Shown here: piece by piece, positions 1 to 9,190 of the stretch
Position numbering within the stretch: the first letter of the stretch is position 1
Layout: each line of letters begins with the position of its first letter
From: Eledone cirrhosa
Taxonomy: Eukaryota; Mollusca; Cephalopoda; Octopoda; Eledonidae
Direction of reading: 5' to 3'
Length of the DNA stretch: 64,000 nt
Assembly: GCA_964016885.1 (NCBI GenBank)
Contig: OZ024744.1
Span: 70,014,778 to 70,078,777, forward strand
Notes under the pieces: model-generated
Told to the model about the DNA's origin: nothing
The model's input: the letters and a program-made list of their open reading frames with translations, nothing else
Database searches by the model: none
Made by a program: the position numbers and the translations under genes

Positions 1-103
1 AATACCTTAACATCAGTGTGAGCAGCTGGTTATGGCTGGTTTGAACAGAAAGAGGTGAGAGAATTCTAGCTGGATACAACTGGTTTAAATGCTAAAGGGT
101 TAA
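1..103 (+). mobile_element. TTAA-ended MITE, 3' part
   Basis: The last ~100 bp of a small non-coding element that recurs at 13116-13344, 14057-15194 (interrupted), 20838-20876 and 24095-24332. It ends in GCTAAAGGGTTAA, the inverse of the start TTAACCCTTTAGC seen in complete copies. The TTAA ends with a CCCTTTAG inverted repeat fit the target-site rule of piggyBac-type elements, which is an inference because no transposase is present. The copy begins before the window. Confidence 0.75.
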
Positions 104-390
104 TATAATAGTAGAGAAGGCAATGATAAAAGAGGCATTCCAAAGTATGATGAGAAAAACAGACAGAATTGAAGTAAGAGGTGACAGAGGTGTGGCGGGG
201 GGGGGGGGTATTGGAGAGAGAGAGACAGTGCTGGAGAGGTATTATAGAAAGACAGTAATGAGAGAAGAGGGTGAGTGTTTAATGGGAGATGTTGTGTAGA
301 GAGGGAGTAATGGAAGAGAGAGTGTAGTGGAGTGAGTGATGGTACATACATCTTTGCTGGTGAAGGAAACAAAGGGATTGAGTGTGTTTA

Positions 391-470
391 TGTGTGTGTG
401 TGTGTGTGTTTGTGTATGCATGTGCATGTGTGTGTTTGTGTTTATGTGTTTGTGTGTGTTTGTGTGTGCA

Positions 471-502
<32 letters not shown>

Positions 503-960
503 TGTATGTGTGTGTGTGTGTTTATGTGTGTGTATGTGTGTGTTTGTGTGGGTGGGTGTGTGCATGTGTGGGTGTGTGTGTGTTTCTGTGTGAGTGTGTG
601 TGTGTTTCTGTGTGAGTGTGTGTGTTTGTGGGTGTGTGTGTGCATGTGCGTGTGTATGTGTCTAATTGACTATGTATGAGTGTCTAACTGTGTGTGTTGT
701 CTAAATCTGAGTGTATCTAACTATCTGTGTGTGTCTATGTATGTGTGTTTAATTATGTGTGTGTGTAACTGTGTGTGTGTGTCTAATTATGTGTGACTAA
801 CTGTATTTGCCTAATTTTGTGTGTATGTCTAACTGTGTGTGTGTCTAGCTGTGTGTATCTAACTGTGGTGTCTAGCTCTGTGTGTGTAACCATGTCTGCG
901 TAACCACGTGTGTGTGTGTGTGTGCATAACCGTTTGCATGTGTGTGTGTAACCATGTGTG
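391..960. repeat. (TG)n microsatellite grading into a TCTAACTGTG minisatellite
   Basis: A near-pure TG run with ATG, TTG and GGTG interruptions covers about 391-660. From 664 to 960 it becomes a degenerate repeat of TGTGTCTAACTGTG-like units. Cys/Val-rich and His/Thr-rich reading frames here are by-products of the repeat. Confidence 0.95.
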
Positions 961-993
961 TGTGTACCAATCCAATACTAGGTTCAATTCTTT

Positions 994-1100
994 TCTCTCT
1001 CTCTCTCTCCCCCCCTCTCTCCCCTCTCTCTCTCTCCCTCTCTCCCCTCTCTCCCCCTCTCTCTCTCCCCTCTCTCCCCCTCTCTTTTTCTCTCTCCTCC
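994..1100. repeat. (CT)n microsatellite
   Basis: A CT run with CCC interruptions, followed by a short unique spacer. Confidence 0.95.
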
Positions 1101-1138
1101 CTCTCTCTCTGTGGAAGAAACCAACTGGTTGGTGGTCG

Positions 1139-1365
1139 TGATGACTATGATGATGATGATGATGATGATGGTGATAGTAATGGTGATATTGGTGATGCTG
1201 ATGATGATAATAATATTGATGACGGTGATGATGATGATGATAATAATATTGATGATGATGATGATGATGATGATGATAGTGATGGTGGTGGTGGTGATGA
1301 TATTGGTGATGATGATGGTGGTGGGGTGGTGATGATAATGATGATGATGATGATGATGATGATCC
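1139..1365. repeat. (ATG/GTG)n trinucleotide array
   Basis: About 225 bp of GAT, GGT and AAT triplets. Poly-His, poly-Asp and poly-Met frames across it are artefacts of the array. Confidence 0.95.
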
Positions 1366-1734
1366 CTGAAAGATGAAAGGCAAAGTTGGCCTTAACATGA
1401 TTTGAACTGAGAATGTAATAAGACATAATCTTGCCAACAACAACCCTGAGCCCCCTTTTTAATTCCATGTGTCTAACACACGTGGACATGCCTACAAAGT
1501 CAAAAAACAGCACAGCTCCCATGACTTTTTCACGCACAGCTCCCAAAACATTTTTTCCCCCTCAGAGTTGCTGAAGAATGGAACAAACTACCTGCATCAG
1601 ATGTTAGCTGTCGAGACACTGCATCCTTTAAAACCTCCATGCTACCTGAAAATCGCCAACCCTGCACCTGATATCATATATCATGACTCATACACTGTTC
1701 ACTTTCCTGACATTTGTACATTATTCTATGCACT

Positions 1735-1920
1735 TGGATTGGCAGTATCGGTAGAGGGTCGGACGCCATGCTTTGCAGCAAAGAGTTACGGCCGGCCCTT
1801 TATAATCTGAGTTCAAATCCCACCGAGGTTAACTTTACCTTTCATCCTTACGGGATCGATAAAATAAAGTACCAGTAATACACTGGGATAATTGCTGGCC
1901 TTGTGCCAAAAGTAGAAACA
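1735..1920 (+). mobile_element. tRNA-derived SINE family 1, full copy
   Basis: It starts with TGGATTGGCAGTATCGGTAG and a box-A-like segment. A box-B-like GAGTTCAAATCCC follows, then the body with GTCGATAAAATAAAGTACCA, and it ends in GTGCCAAAAGTAGAAACA. It is flanked by a 15-bp target duplication ATTATTCTATGCACT at 1720-1734 and 1921-1935. Such elements are transcribed by Pol III and moved by a partner LINE (general knowledge of SINEs). Confidence 0.9.
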
Positions 1921-1939
1921 ATTATTCTATGCACTATTC

Positions 1940-2124
1940 GGGTGGATTGGCAGTATCGATAGAGAGTCGGACACCATGCTTTGCAGCATAGAGTTATGGC
2001 CCTTTACAGTCTGAGTTCAAATCCCGCCAAGGTTAGCTTTGCCTTTCATCCTTATGGGGCCAATAAAATAAAGCACCAATAATACACTGGGATAATTGCT
2101 GGCCTCGTGCTAAAAGTAAAAACA
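1940..2124 (+). mobile_element. tRNA-derived SINE family 1, full copy
   Basis: Same family as the preceding copy. It has its own 19-bp target duplication, ATTATTCTATGCACTATTC, at 1921-1939 and, with one C/T change, at 2125-2143. It sits in the 3' UTR of the CR1/Jockey-like LINE. Confidence 0.9.
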
Positions 2125-2196
2125 ATTATTCTATGTACTATTCATGCACCTTTGATAAGTTGTAGTGTACCTGAGCACTGTACACAATAATTTCAT

Positions 2197-2352
2197 GCCA
2201 TGCTTTGAAGCATAGAGTTACCTCCCTGTATGATCTGAGTTCAAATCCTGCCGAGGTTAACTTTGCCTTTCATCCTTACGGGGTCGATAAAATAAAGTAC
2301 CAGTAATGCACTGAGTAATTGCTGGCCTTGTGCCAAAAGTAGAAACAATTAT
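2197..2352 (+). mobile_element. SINE family 1, lacking the 5' end
   Basis: It begins within the family at GCCATGCTTTG, has box B and the full body, and ends in a T/A-rich tail. It directly abuts the LINE 3' end. Confidence 0.85.
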
Positions 2353-2479
2353 TTTTTATTATTATTTTAATGGCACTAGTCATTCTGTCTAAATAACAAT
2401 TATTCTAAAAGGCCAGTAATTTTGTGGGGTGAGGAACAATTGGCTACATTGTTTACTGAAGATTGTGTCTTTGTAAGAA

Positions 2480-2512
2480 TGTTGTTAATGTTGTTGTTGT
2501 TGTTGTTGTTGT
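2480..2512. repeat. (GTT)n microsatellite
   Basis: Short GTT run between SINE copies; no gene in 2353-2570. Confidence 0.8.
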
Positions 2513-2569
2513 TACTGTCTCAAAACATCAGAATGTCTGACAAAATGCTCTCTGACATTTAGTTGAGTC

Positions 2570-2745
2570 TGTCTACGTTCTGAGTTTAAATCCAGCCAAG
2601 ATTAGCTTTTCCTTTCATCCTTACGAGGGTCAATAAAATAAAGTACCAGTAATACACTGGGTTTGATTTTAATCAACTTACCCCTCCCCACCAAAAAAAA
2701 AAAAAAATTGTTGGCTTTGTGCCTAAATAAGAAACTATTATTATT
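2570..2745 (+). mobile_element. SINE family 1, partial
   Basis: The box-B region through the 3' end (CTTTCATCCTTACGAGGGTC onward) with an internal poly-A at 2694-2706. Confidence 0.85.
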
Positions 2746-2750
2746 AGGGT

Positions 2751-3215
2751 GGTGAATTGGCAGTATCGGTAGAGCGTCGAGCACCCTACTTTGCAGCATG
2801 GAGTTGCGGCCCTTTACATTCTGAGTTCAAATCCCATCGAGGATAGCTTTGACTTTCATCCTTAAAAAGGAACGATCGACTTTCGTCAAATCGGACCAAG
2901 GAAACAAAGTTTCCGTTGGTCTTTCCAATTGCTAGTACTATCTATCAGTCGCAACTCCAGGTAGAAGGAGCAACGTGAAATAAAGTGTCTTGCTCAAGGA
3001 CATAACGTATCACCACATCCAGGAATTGAACTTACAACCTCAAGATTGTGAATCCAATTCTCTAACCACTCAGCCACACGCTTTCATCCTTACAGGGTCG
3101 ATAAAATAAAGTACCAGTAATGCACTGGGGTAGGTTTAATCGACTCTCCCCTCCCCCAAAAATGGTTGGCAATTGTGCCTAAATCTGTAACTATTATTAT
3201 TGTTGTTATTGTTGT
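2751..3215 (+). mobile_element. SINE family 1, split by a family-2 SINE
   Basis: Full-length family-1 copy whose body is broken at 2864 and resumes at 3081. The repeated target CTTTCATCCTTA (2853-2864 and 3081-3092) shows that the inner element arrived later. Confidence 0.9.
2865..3080 (-). mobile_element. tRNA-derived SINE family 2
   Basis: On the minus strand it reads CGTGTGGCTGAGTGGTTAGA, then a box-B-like segment, and a body ending in GACGAAAGTCGATCG. It matches 39338-39549 almost throughout. The 12-bp duplicated target lies in the host SINE. Confidence 0.9.
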
Positions 3216-3321
3216 TGTTGTTAAGCCCTAAATAGCTATAACCCCTACTGGGGATTTTTTACATTGTTTTTTTTTTTGTTGTTAACCTCTGTTTTTGTTA
3301 CTTTACTTTTAAATGTTACAG

Positions 3322-3711
3322 GTAACCACACCACCACCACCACCACCACCGCATCCACCACCACAACCACCACCACCACAACCACCACCACTGCCACCAC
3401 CACCACCACCACCACCATATCTACAACCACTGCCACTACCACATCGACCACCACATCCACCACCACATCCACCACCACTGCCACCACCACCACCACCACT
3501 GCCACCAGCACAACCACCACCACCTCAACCACCACCACTACTACCACCACCACCACCTCAACCACCACCACCACATCCACCACCACCACCACAATCACCC
3601 CACCACCACCACCTTCCCACAAATTGTTGACCTTGTTACTGCTGTTGTTACTGTTGTTGTTGCTGTTGCTGTTGTTGTTGTTGTTGTTGCTGTTGCTTCT
3701 GCTGCTGTTGT

Positions 3712-3743
<32 letters not shown>

Positions 3744-3755
3744 TTGTTATCATCT
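3322..3755. repeat. (CCA)n then (GTT/GCT)n arrays
   Basis: About 290 bp of ACC/CCA triplets are followed by ~125 bp of GTT/GCT triplets. The Thr/Pro/Leu-rich open frames that cross it are low-complexity and have no domain. Confidence 0.95.
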
Positions 3756-4010
3756 CATGTCTATACCAAAATCTTCCCCTCCCCAGTATTTCTCAAATCA
3801 ATCCTCACAACAAGTGGTTTTCAAATATGGGATTGTTTCCTTGTGTGACCAAAAACAAATTTAAAACAATGAATAGCTCTTTTGTTTTGTTTTGTTTTAT
3901 TGTCAATGCAATCGATATTGTGTGCAGTTTTATAGGATAGTCCTATCGGCAGGCATTTAACATCATACAGTCTGTAAGAAATTTTATTTACTAGAAGTTT
4001 TTCAATTCAC
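3756..4010. other. Unassigned AT-rich spacer
   Basis: No gene, repeat unit or inverted repeat recognised, apart from a short TTTTG run near 3880-3900. Confidence 0.5.
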
Positions 4011-4345
4011 TGACGCGTATGTGTATATGTGTGTGCGTGTGTTTATGTGCATATGCATACATTTATATGTATGAGTATATAAATATAAACACACAAACAC
4101 AGACACATTTACAAAAATACACATTCACAGAAGACATACATTCATACAAATACACATACATTCACACAATCACACATACATTCACACAAACACATACATA
4201 CATTTGCACAAACACACACATAGACACACACTCATACAGTGTAGCAAATGGAAAAACCAGCTGCTGATTTACTATAGTTTTTTTTCACTAGCCCTTTCCT
4301 TACTTTTACACACACATACATTCACACAAACACACACACACACAA
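4011..4345. repeat. Degenerate TG/CA and ACATACATTCAC repeats
   Basis: Imperfect ACACATACATTCACACAA units with CA runs; no coding signal. Confidence 0.85.
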
Positions 4346-4439
4346 ACACATTGTGTGACGGACGGAACTCACTCAAATTTATATATAGATAGTATATTAA
4401 AACAGTGAAAATTTAAATGATTGGAAAATTTATTATTGG

Positions 4440-5189
4440 ATTCTTCATAGAAGTTAAGGTTGTCACTGGCTAATCAGGCAGTGAATCAGCAGAGCTGTTA
4501 GTGTATCGGCATTAAATGACGGATCTGATGTATGGGTTCACCACTTCTGCCTGACCATTCAAGGATAGCTTTCTCTCAGCCGATTTCTGAGTAAGAGTCG
4601 CCACCCTGCTCGTTACATTGTCCCAGTTCTGGACCAAACCTGGCCCCGAGCAACTTCACTGGTCCATTAATCCAGAGTCCAACGATGCTGTTGAATGACA
4701 TGGATTTGCCTCTCCAGGTGCTGAGCTGCAAATGACACTGACTTATCTCAGTTAATCTTTGCTCCTATCAATGTTTTATATTCCTCAACAAAGTTGCTGA
4801 TCACCTCGATTTCCGAGATGTTCAACACCATCACAGTGACAGTCTCTGTGTTCTAGGTCCAAATCCTTTTATCCTTTCGAGGTTGATTAATAAAGTACCA
4901 GTCCAGTTCTGGAGGTCTGTTCTTCCACTATCTCTCTTTATCTCTTTCTTTCTCTTTTGCACTTTCTCTCCTCCTCTGGAAGGAATCAGCTGTGTACCAA
5001 CCTGGAGAGAGATGGGCTCTACCAGGTTTAAAATACCTAAAATACACCATATGTTATGACAGCACCTTTACGACTCCATTAAGAGTTATGTGCCCTTTAC
5101 TTTACCTTAACTGGTTAATTCTGTGGTTCTTCTCTCATTTATTTTTTATTTTCATCTTAGACAGGAACCATAGTGTAAGAATTGCTTCT
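4440..5189. other. Unassigned; contains a SINE-like fragment
   Basis: 4850-4915 carries a divergent family-1 SINE piece (AAATCCTTTTATCCTTTCGAG then TAATAAAGTACCAG). The rest shows no reading frame with a recognisable domain. Confidence 0.5.
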
Positions 5190-5285
5190 ACATTAGGCAC
5201 AAGGCCAGCAATTTGAGGGAAGGGGAAAGTCAATTAAATCGGCCCCAGTGCATTACTGGTACTTTATTTTATCGACCCCTGTAAG

Positions 5286-5331
5286 CAAGGGCCTTGTTTC
5301 AGTGGGGTACAGGGGACAAGTCCCCCCCCCC

Positions 5332-5369
<38 letters not shown>

Positions 5370-6592
5370 TCAGGAACGGGGGACAAACCATCATTTCCCA
5401 ATTAAAAAAACAAAGAAAATCCCACTAACAAGTCATACATATGTATAATACCTATTTTTACATATTTATTTATGTGTATATATTTATATGAATATATATA
5501 GACCCTAAGTTGTAATCGGTTTTGAATTTTGTTTGTTCGATATTTATATCCATTTGCTAAAAATTAAAAGAGATCAACTCCTCAATAATTTGAATGAGAA
5601 TTGTATAACATTTTTATATGTATTTGTCTCACTGAGTGAATATAGATAAATAAACAATACATTGTTTATCAAACTCACAATGGAAATGGAAATCATTTTA
5701 TTTTCTACTCTTGCTTCCGTTTTTTTTGTAGTATATAATATCCTCAATTGTTAACGTTGTCTTAGACAACATTTTCCTTGATCATGACACTTATAAAAAC
5801 CATCACCTTTTTCAAGTAAGTTTTTTCTGCACACACAATATATATATATTTTCAATAGCAAATTTGAAAGATTTTTTTTCACAGGATTTAGCAGATTATG
5901 AAAAACTGAGCAATATTTTACTCAATGGAAATTTTTGTGCTGAAGTGATCATGCATTATCCAAAGCTTGATGCATTTTCTTTAAGGAACGAAATACTTTC
6001 TTATAGAAATCATAGTGGATCATCTCTCAAGGATCATCGTAAAATATTCGGTGAAATGCAACCAGAAGTCCATTGCATGTTTCCAAATGTTGAGCGATTG
6101 CTCAGGCTACTTTTAGTGTTTCCAACCAGCTCTTGTGAAGCTGAAAGATCTTTTAGCACTCTGCAGAGACTCAAAACTTGGCTGCGGTCGACCATGGCCC
6201 AGTAATGGTTGAATCATATTCTAATATGCCACGTTCATAGAGATGTTTTGAAAAGATTAGTTATGAAGAAGTTGCTAAATTATTTATTGACAGCAATGAT
6301 GTGAGATATAATACATTTGGAAAGTTCTAAAAGACAATAAATTTACTTTATGTTTTTTTATTCAAACGACTATGTTTTATTTTTTGTTTATTTGAAAATA
6401 ATAAATTCTTTTTAAGCTTATTTTTTTTTATATCTGAACTTCATTTGAATATATAAAATTTAATTAGTGTAAAATTTTACTTATGTGATAGGGTCCAGAA
6501 AAAGCACCATAAACAATATTAACATGCTCCTTTAAGAATCAACAAATGTTGGTATGTTCCCCTCACATTTTTAAGGCAAATGAGGTCCCTGC
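5286..6592 (+). mobile_element. hAT DNA transposon, internally decayed, 1307 bp
   Basis: It has an 8-bp target duplication CCTGTAAG at 5278-5285 and 6593-6600. The imperfect terminal inverted repeats are CAAGGGCCTTGTTT on the left and, inverted, CAGGGACCTCATTT on the right. Inside, the plus strand encodes a hAT transposase C-terminus. The octamer duplication, CAGGG-type ends and the dimerisation domain agree on the hAT superfamily. Most of the transposase is missing, so it cannot be autonomous. Confidence 0.92.
5864..6330 (+). pseudogene. hAT transposase C-terminal (dimerisation) fragment
   Basis: The frame from 5864 to 6205 (113 codons) ends with the conserved hAT C-terminal block. It has a PTSSCEAERSFSTLQRLKTW core followed by LRSTM. 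A TAA then interrupts, after which LNHILICHVHRD-like residues continue in the same style up to about 6330. In hAT enzymes this region mediates dimerisation and holds the last catalytic Glu helix. The RNase-H-like core and zinc-finger N-terminus are absent. It lies wholly within the TIR-bounded element. Confidence 0.85.
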
Positions 6593-6722
6593 CTGTAAGG
6601 ATGAACGGCAAAGCTAACCTGGGGGGGGGGGGGGGGGGGGGGGGGATTTGAACTCAGAATGTAAAGGACCATAACTCTAAGCCACAAAGCCAGGAGTCTG
6701 ACACTCTACTGATACTGCCAAT

Positions 6723-7047
6723 GAAAAAGTGACAGAAATGTTTCCTAAATTTCTGTAATGTGATATAAGAGGAATTCAGTTCTAATCACTTGTTGATTAG
6801 AACAATGTGATTTATAGAAGGAAACAATAACAATAACAAAGAAAATAAACCAAAGTAAAATAGAAAACTTGCAACCAATTGTATCTACCATAAACCACTT
6901 CTACAGGACTAGAACTGTTTCATTTGCATATAAAATAAAGATACCTATACTCTATTAACATCTTGAGTACCTTTTTTTACTGTGGTCACCCATCAGAAAT
7001 CCACCCATAATTTTATATATATATCAGCCTTTACCCAAACCTGAATT
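6723..7047. other. Unassigned AT-rich spacer
   Basis: No gene or repeat family recognised. Confidence 0.5.
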
Positions 7048-7049
7048 TA

Positions 7050-7402
7050 CCATATTTGCCGACATATTGGTCACACATTTAAAAAAAACACAAAACAAAT
7101 AAAACATTTTCCCTGCATCCAATATGCTGATATCACTGATGGAAGGCTGAACAGAGAGTAAGGATAATTGTGATTTACAAAAATTTAGTTTGTATTACTA
7201 TTAGTATTACTAATACAGTAATACAATACAATTTATATAAGCAAAATGATGTCAAACTTAAATAAGAATTTCTGAAAACCAATGAAATAATTTTTAATAA
7301 ATTTATGAAGAAATATATTAAAACTCTTTTTCTCTCAAAATGTCCTTATAATATCAGAGGGCGTCTTATATGAAGGGGCACCCAATAAACCAACAAATAT
7401 GG
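7050..7402. mobile_element. Short TIR element with TA target (mariner/pogo-type MITE)
   Basis: The left end is CCATATTTGCCGACATATTG. The right end, inverted, is CCATATTTGTTGGTTTATTG. Both are bounded by TA (7048-7049, 7403-7404). It is 353 bp and non-coding. The superfamily call rests only on the TA duplication and end sequence. Confidence 0.65.
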
Positions 7403-7446
7403 TAGCTGTTTTCTGTGGGGGTTTTTTCTTACATCACTGTAAATGT

Positions 7447-7615
7447 AGTTGGTGTTAGGAAGGGCATCCAGCTATAAAATACCTGGCCATATTTACAGTC
7501 CCATCGGAGCAAGATACAGCATGACTAATTCTGGCCAGACTTGTCTCCTGACAAGGGCGACTCATCTAACCCATGCAAGCATGGAAAAATGGATGATAAA
7601 TGGTATTGATGATAA
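7447..7615 (+). mobile_element. RTE-like LINE 3' tail
   Basis: It contains GGTGTTAGGAAGGGCATCCA and CATGCAAGCATGGAAAAATG and decays into GAT triplets. It matches the 3' UTR of the LINE at 9191-11575. Confidence 0.8.
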
Positions 7616-7889
7616 TGATATTGTAGATATGATCCTGCTGTCTCAAATAAATTATCTTTTTTTAACTATACTTATAAAATGTGAACTTATTTCCTAGTTG
7701 GCTTTATTGCAATTAATTATATTTTTGTTCATCAAAAATATAATGACTTCCATCAGTTCCTACAATGAGTGTTCTAGTTGCTCAATCATTGGAACAAACT
7801 GCTCATGAAATTAACATGTAAGTGGCTATAGACATGTGTGCCCTTAACATAATTCTCAGGGAGATTCAGTGGGACACAGTGAATGATAA
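7616..7889. other. Unassigned AT-rich spacer
   Basis: No feature recognised. Confidence 0.5.
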
Positions 7890-8095
7890 AGTTGGCCCTT
7901 TGAATTACAGGTACGGTCTATCCAACAGGCTTCCAAACAGTTTCTGTCTACTCATTTTCATTCACCAAGCATGGGTCAACTCAAGGCTACTGTAAATGAA
8001 ATGATACGTGCTTAAGATGTCATGCAGTGAGATTGAACCTGCAACCTAATGATACCACAAAGCAAACTTTTTCACCATTTGGCCATGCTGCATCC
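7890..8095 (-). mobile_element. Possible third tRNA-derived SINE type
   Basis: On the minus strand, TGGCCAAATGGTGAAAAAGT resembles box A of a tRNA and GCAGGTTCAATCTC resembles box B with normal spacing. A ~120-bp body follows. There is only one copy in the window, so family status is inferred. Confidence 0.5.
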
Positions 8096-8146
8096 ACATG
8101 TTCTCCCACTACATAGAGTTATTAGCATTATCGACAACTCTTGGTA

Positions 8147-8345
8147 AGGCGCATGGCTTGGTGGTTAGAGCACTGGGCTTACAATCGCGAGGTTGTGATT
8201 TCAATTCTCAGACTGGGCTTTGCATTGTGTTCTTGAGCAAGACACTTTATTTCATGTTGCTCCAGTTTACCCAGCTGTAATGAGTTGCGATGTCACTGAT
8301 GCCAAGCTGTATCAGCCTTTGTCTTTCCCTTGGACAACATCAGTG
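8147..8345 (+). mobile_element. SINE family 2
   Basis: GCTTGGTGGTTAGAGCACTG (box A region), a box-B-like TGTGATTTCAATTC, then CTTGAGCAAGACACTTTATT as in other copies. It is divergent at the 3' end. Confidence 0.8.
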
Positions 8346-8728
8346 ACATGGAGAGGTGAGGCTGGTATGCATGGGCGACTGCTGGTCTTCCACAAACAAC
8401 TTTGCCTGGACTTATGCCTCAGGGGGACTTTCTAGGTTCAAATCCCATGGTCATTCATGACAGAAGGGGGTCTTTACCCTTACAACTCTAACAATAGCCA
8501 CATCACGTGATAAATTACCTTAACCACCAGGTGGTATCACAAGCTTTCCATTCTGAAATGGTAACACTGTGATTTGGGTGTAACTTGCATCAATACTTTC
8601 TCTAGTGGCAACCTGTTGAAATCTGCATTAGGCTCAGGATTCATACCCCAACAGGCTGAGGATTGCAGGATAACAATGTATATTCTAAAAGGTTTCTTGT
8701 AAAATGTGTAGCAGTGGAAACATCCAGT
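8346..8728. other. Unassigned spacer
   Basis: No gene or known repeat recognised. Confidence 0.5.
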
Positions 8729-8736
8729 GTCCTGGG

Positions 8737-8924
8737 TAGTGCCAGATTTAGGACAAATGAGGCCCTGTGCTAGTTAAGTTATAATGCGCTTTTGAATATT
8801 TGACATTTGAAAAACATTTGAAAAGTTCATCGTAAAAAATTTTTTAGGCAGGAAGATGGGTTCCTCCTGGCCAACAGGGCCCTGTGCTTAAGCACACTTA
8901 AGTACTTTGGTAAATCCGGCACTG
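8737..8924. mobile_element. hAT-type MITE, 188 bp
   Basis: The 8-bp target duplication GTCCTGGG lies at 8729-8736 and 8925-8932. The ends are TAGTGCCAGATTTA and, inverted, CAGTGCCGGATTTA. It is non-coding. Confidence 0.88.
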
Positions 8925-8932
8925 GTCCTGGG

Positions 8933-9190
8933 TCTCTGAACCACTTCTTTACTCAGTTTCAAATACTGTCAGCAAGAACCAGCTAAGCGAAGGGCAAAAA
9001 CATTCCTTCCATTCTGTTTTCAAAAGAACATTAGATAACGCTATGTCCAGTATTGAAATAACATTTCTTCAAATCATTTAACTCTATTTTCAAAGAGACA
9101 GTGGTAAATGGTATGAACAGTTTTGAGATAATGTTTCTTTGAATCCTGGATAATGGTATGTCTGATATTGAAATAACATTTCTTCAAATC
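8933..9190. repeat. Degenerate ~110-bp internal repeats
   Basis: Three related stretches contain TTGAAATAACATTTCTTCAA-like segments (about 9050, 9130, 9165). No coding potential. Confidence 0.5.

Larger units (their letters stand above)
1427..2196 (+). pseudogene. CR1/Jockey-like LINE, C-terminus and 3' UTR, interrupted by SINEs
   Basis: Conceptual translation of 1470-1680 gives the C-terminal tail of a non-LTR retrotransposon ORF2 (RVAEEWNKLPAS..SFKTSM pattern) with frameshifts. The nucleotide sequence matches the antisense copies at 11581-12345, 13345-13550 and 20950-22918. The 3' UTR is broken at 1734 by two SINEs and resumes at 2144, ending with the GCACTGTACACAATAATTTC block that also ends the other copies. 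The copy is heavily 5' truncated. Confidence 0.75.
5190..6722 (-). mobile_element. SINE family 1 interrupted by a hAT element
   Basis: The SINE 3' half lies at 5190-5285 and its 5' half at 6593-6722 (ending ACTGATACTGCCAAT). The copy contains a 26-G run at about 6619-6644. It is split exactly at the duplicated octamer CCTGTAAG. Confidence 0.9.

Noticed and set aside
1735..2124. Functional tRNA genes at box-A/box-B matches
   Set aside because: No acceptor or anticodon stem can be formed; the sequences are SINE heads repeated across the window.
3264..3848. Thr-rich 194-residue frame that could pass for a mucin
   Set aside because: It is wholly made of CCA and GTT triplets, with no signal peptide or conserved flank.
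5864..6205. Domesticated host gene of hAT origin
   Set aside because: It is a 113-codon fragment inside intact transposon borders with a stop in the conserved block; nothing suggests host use.
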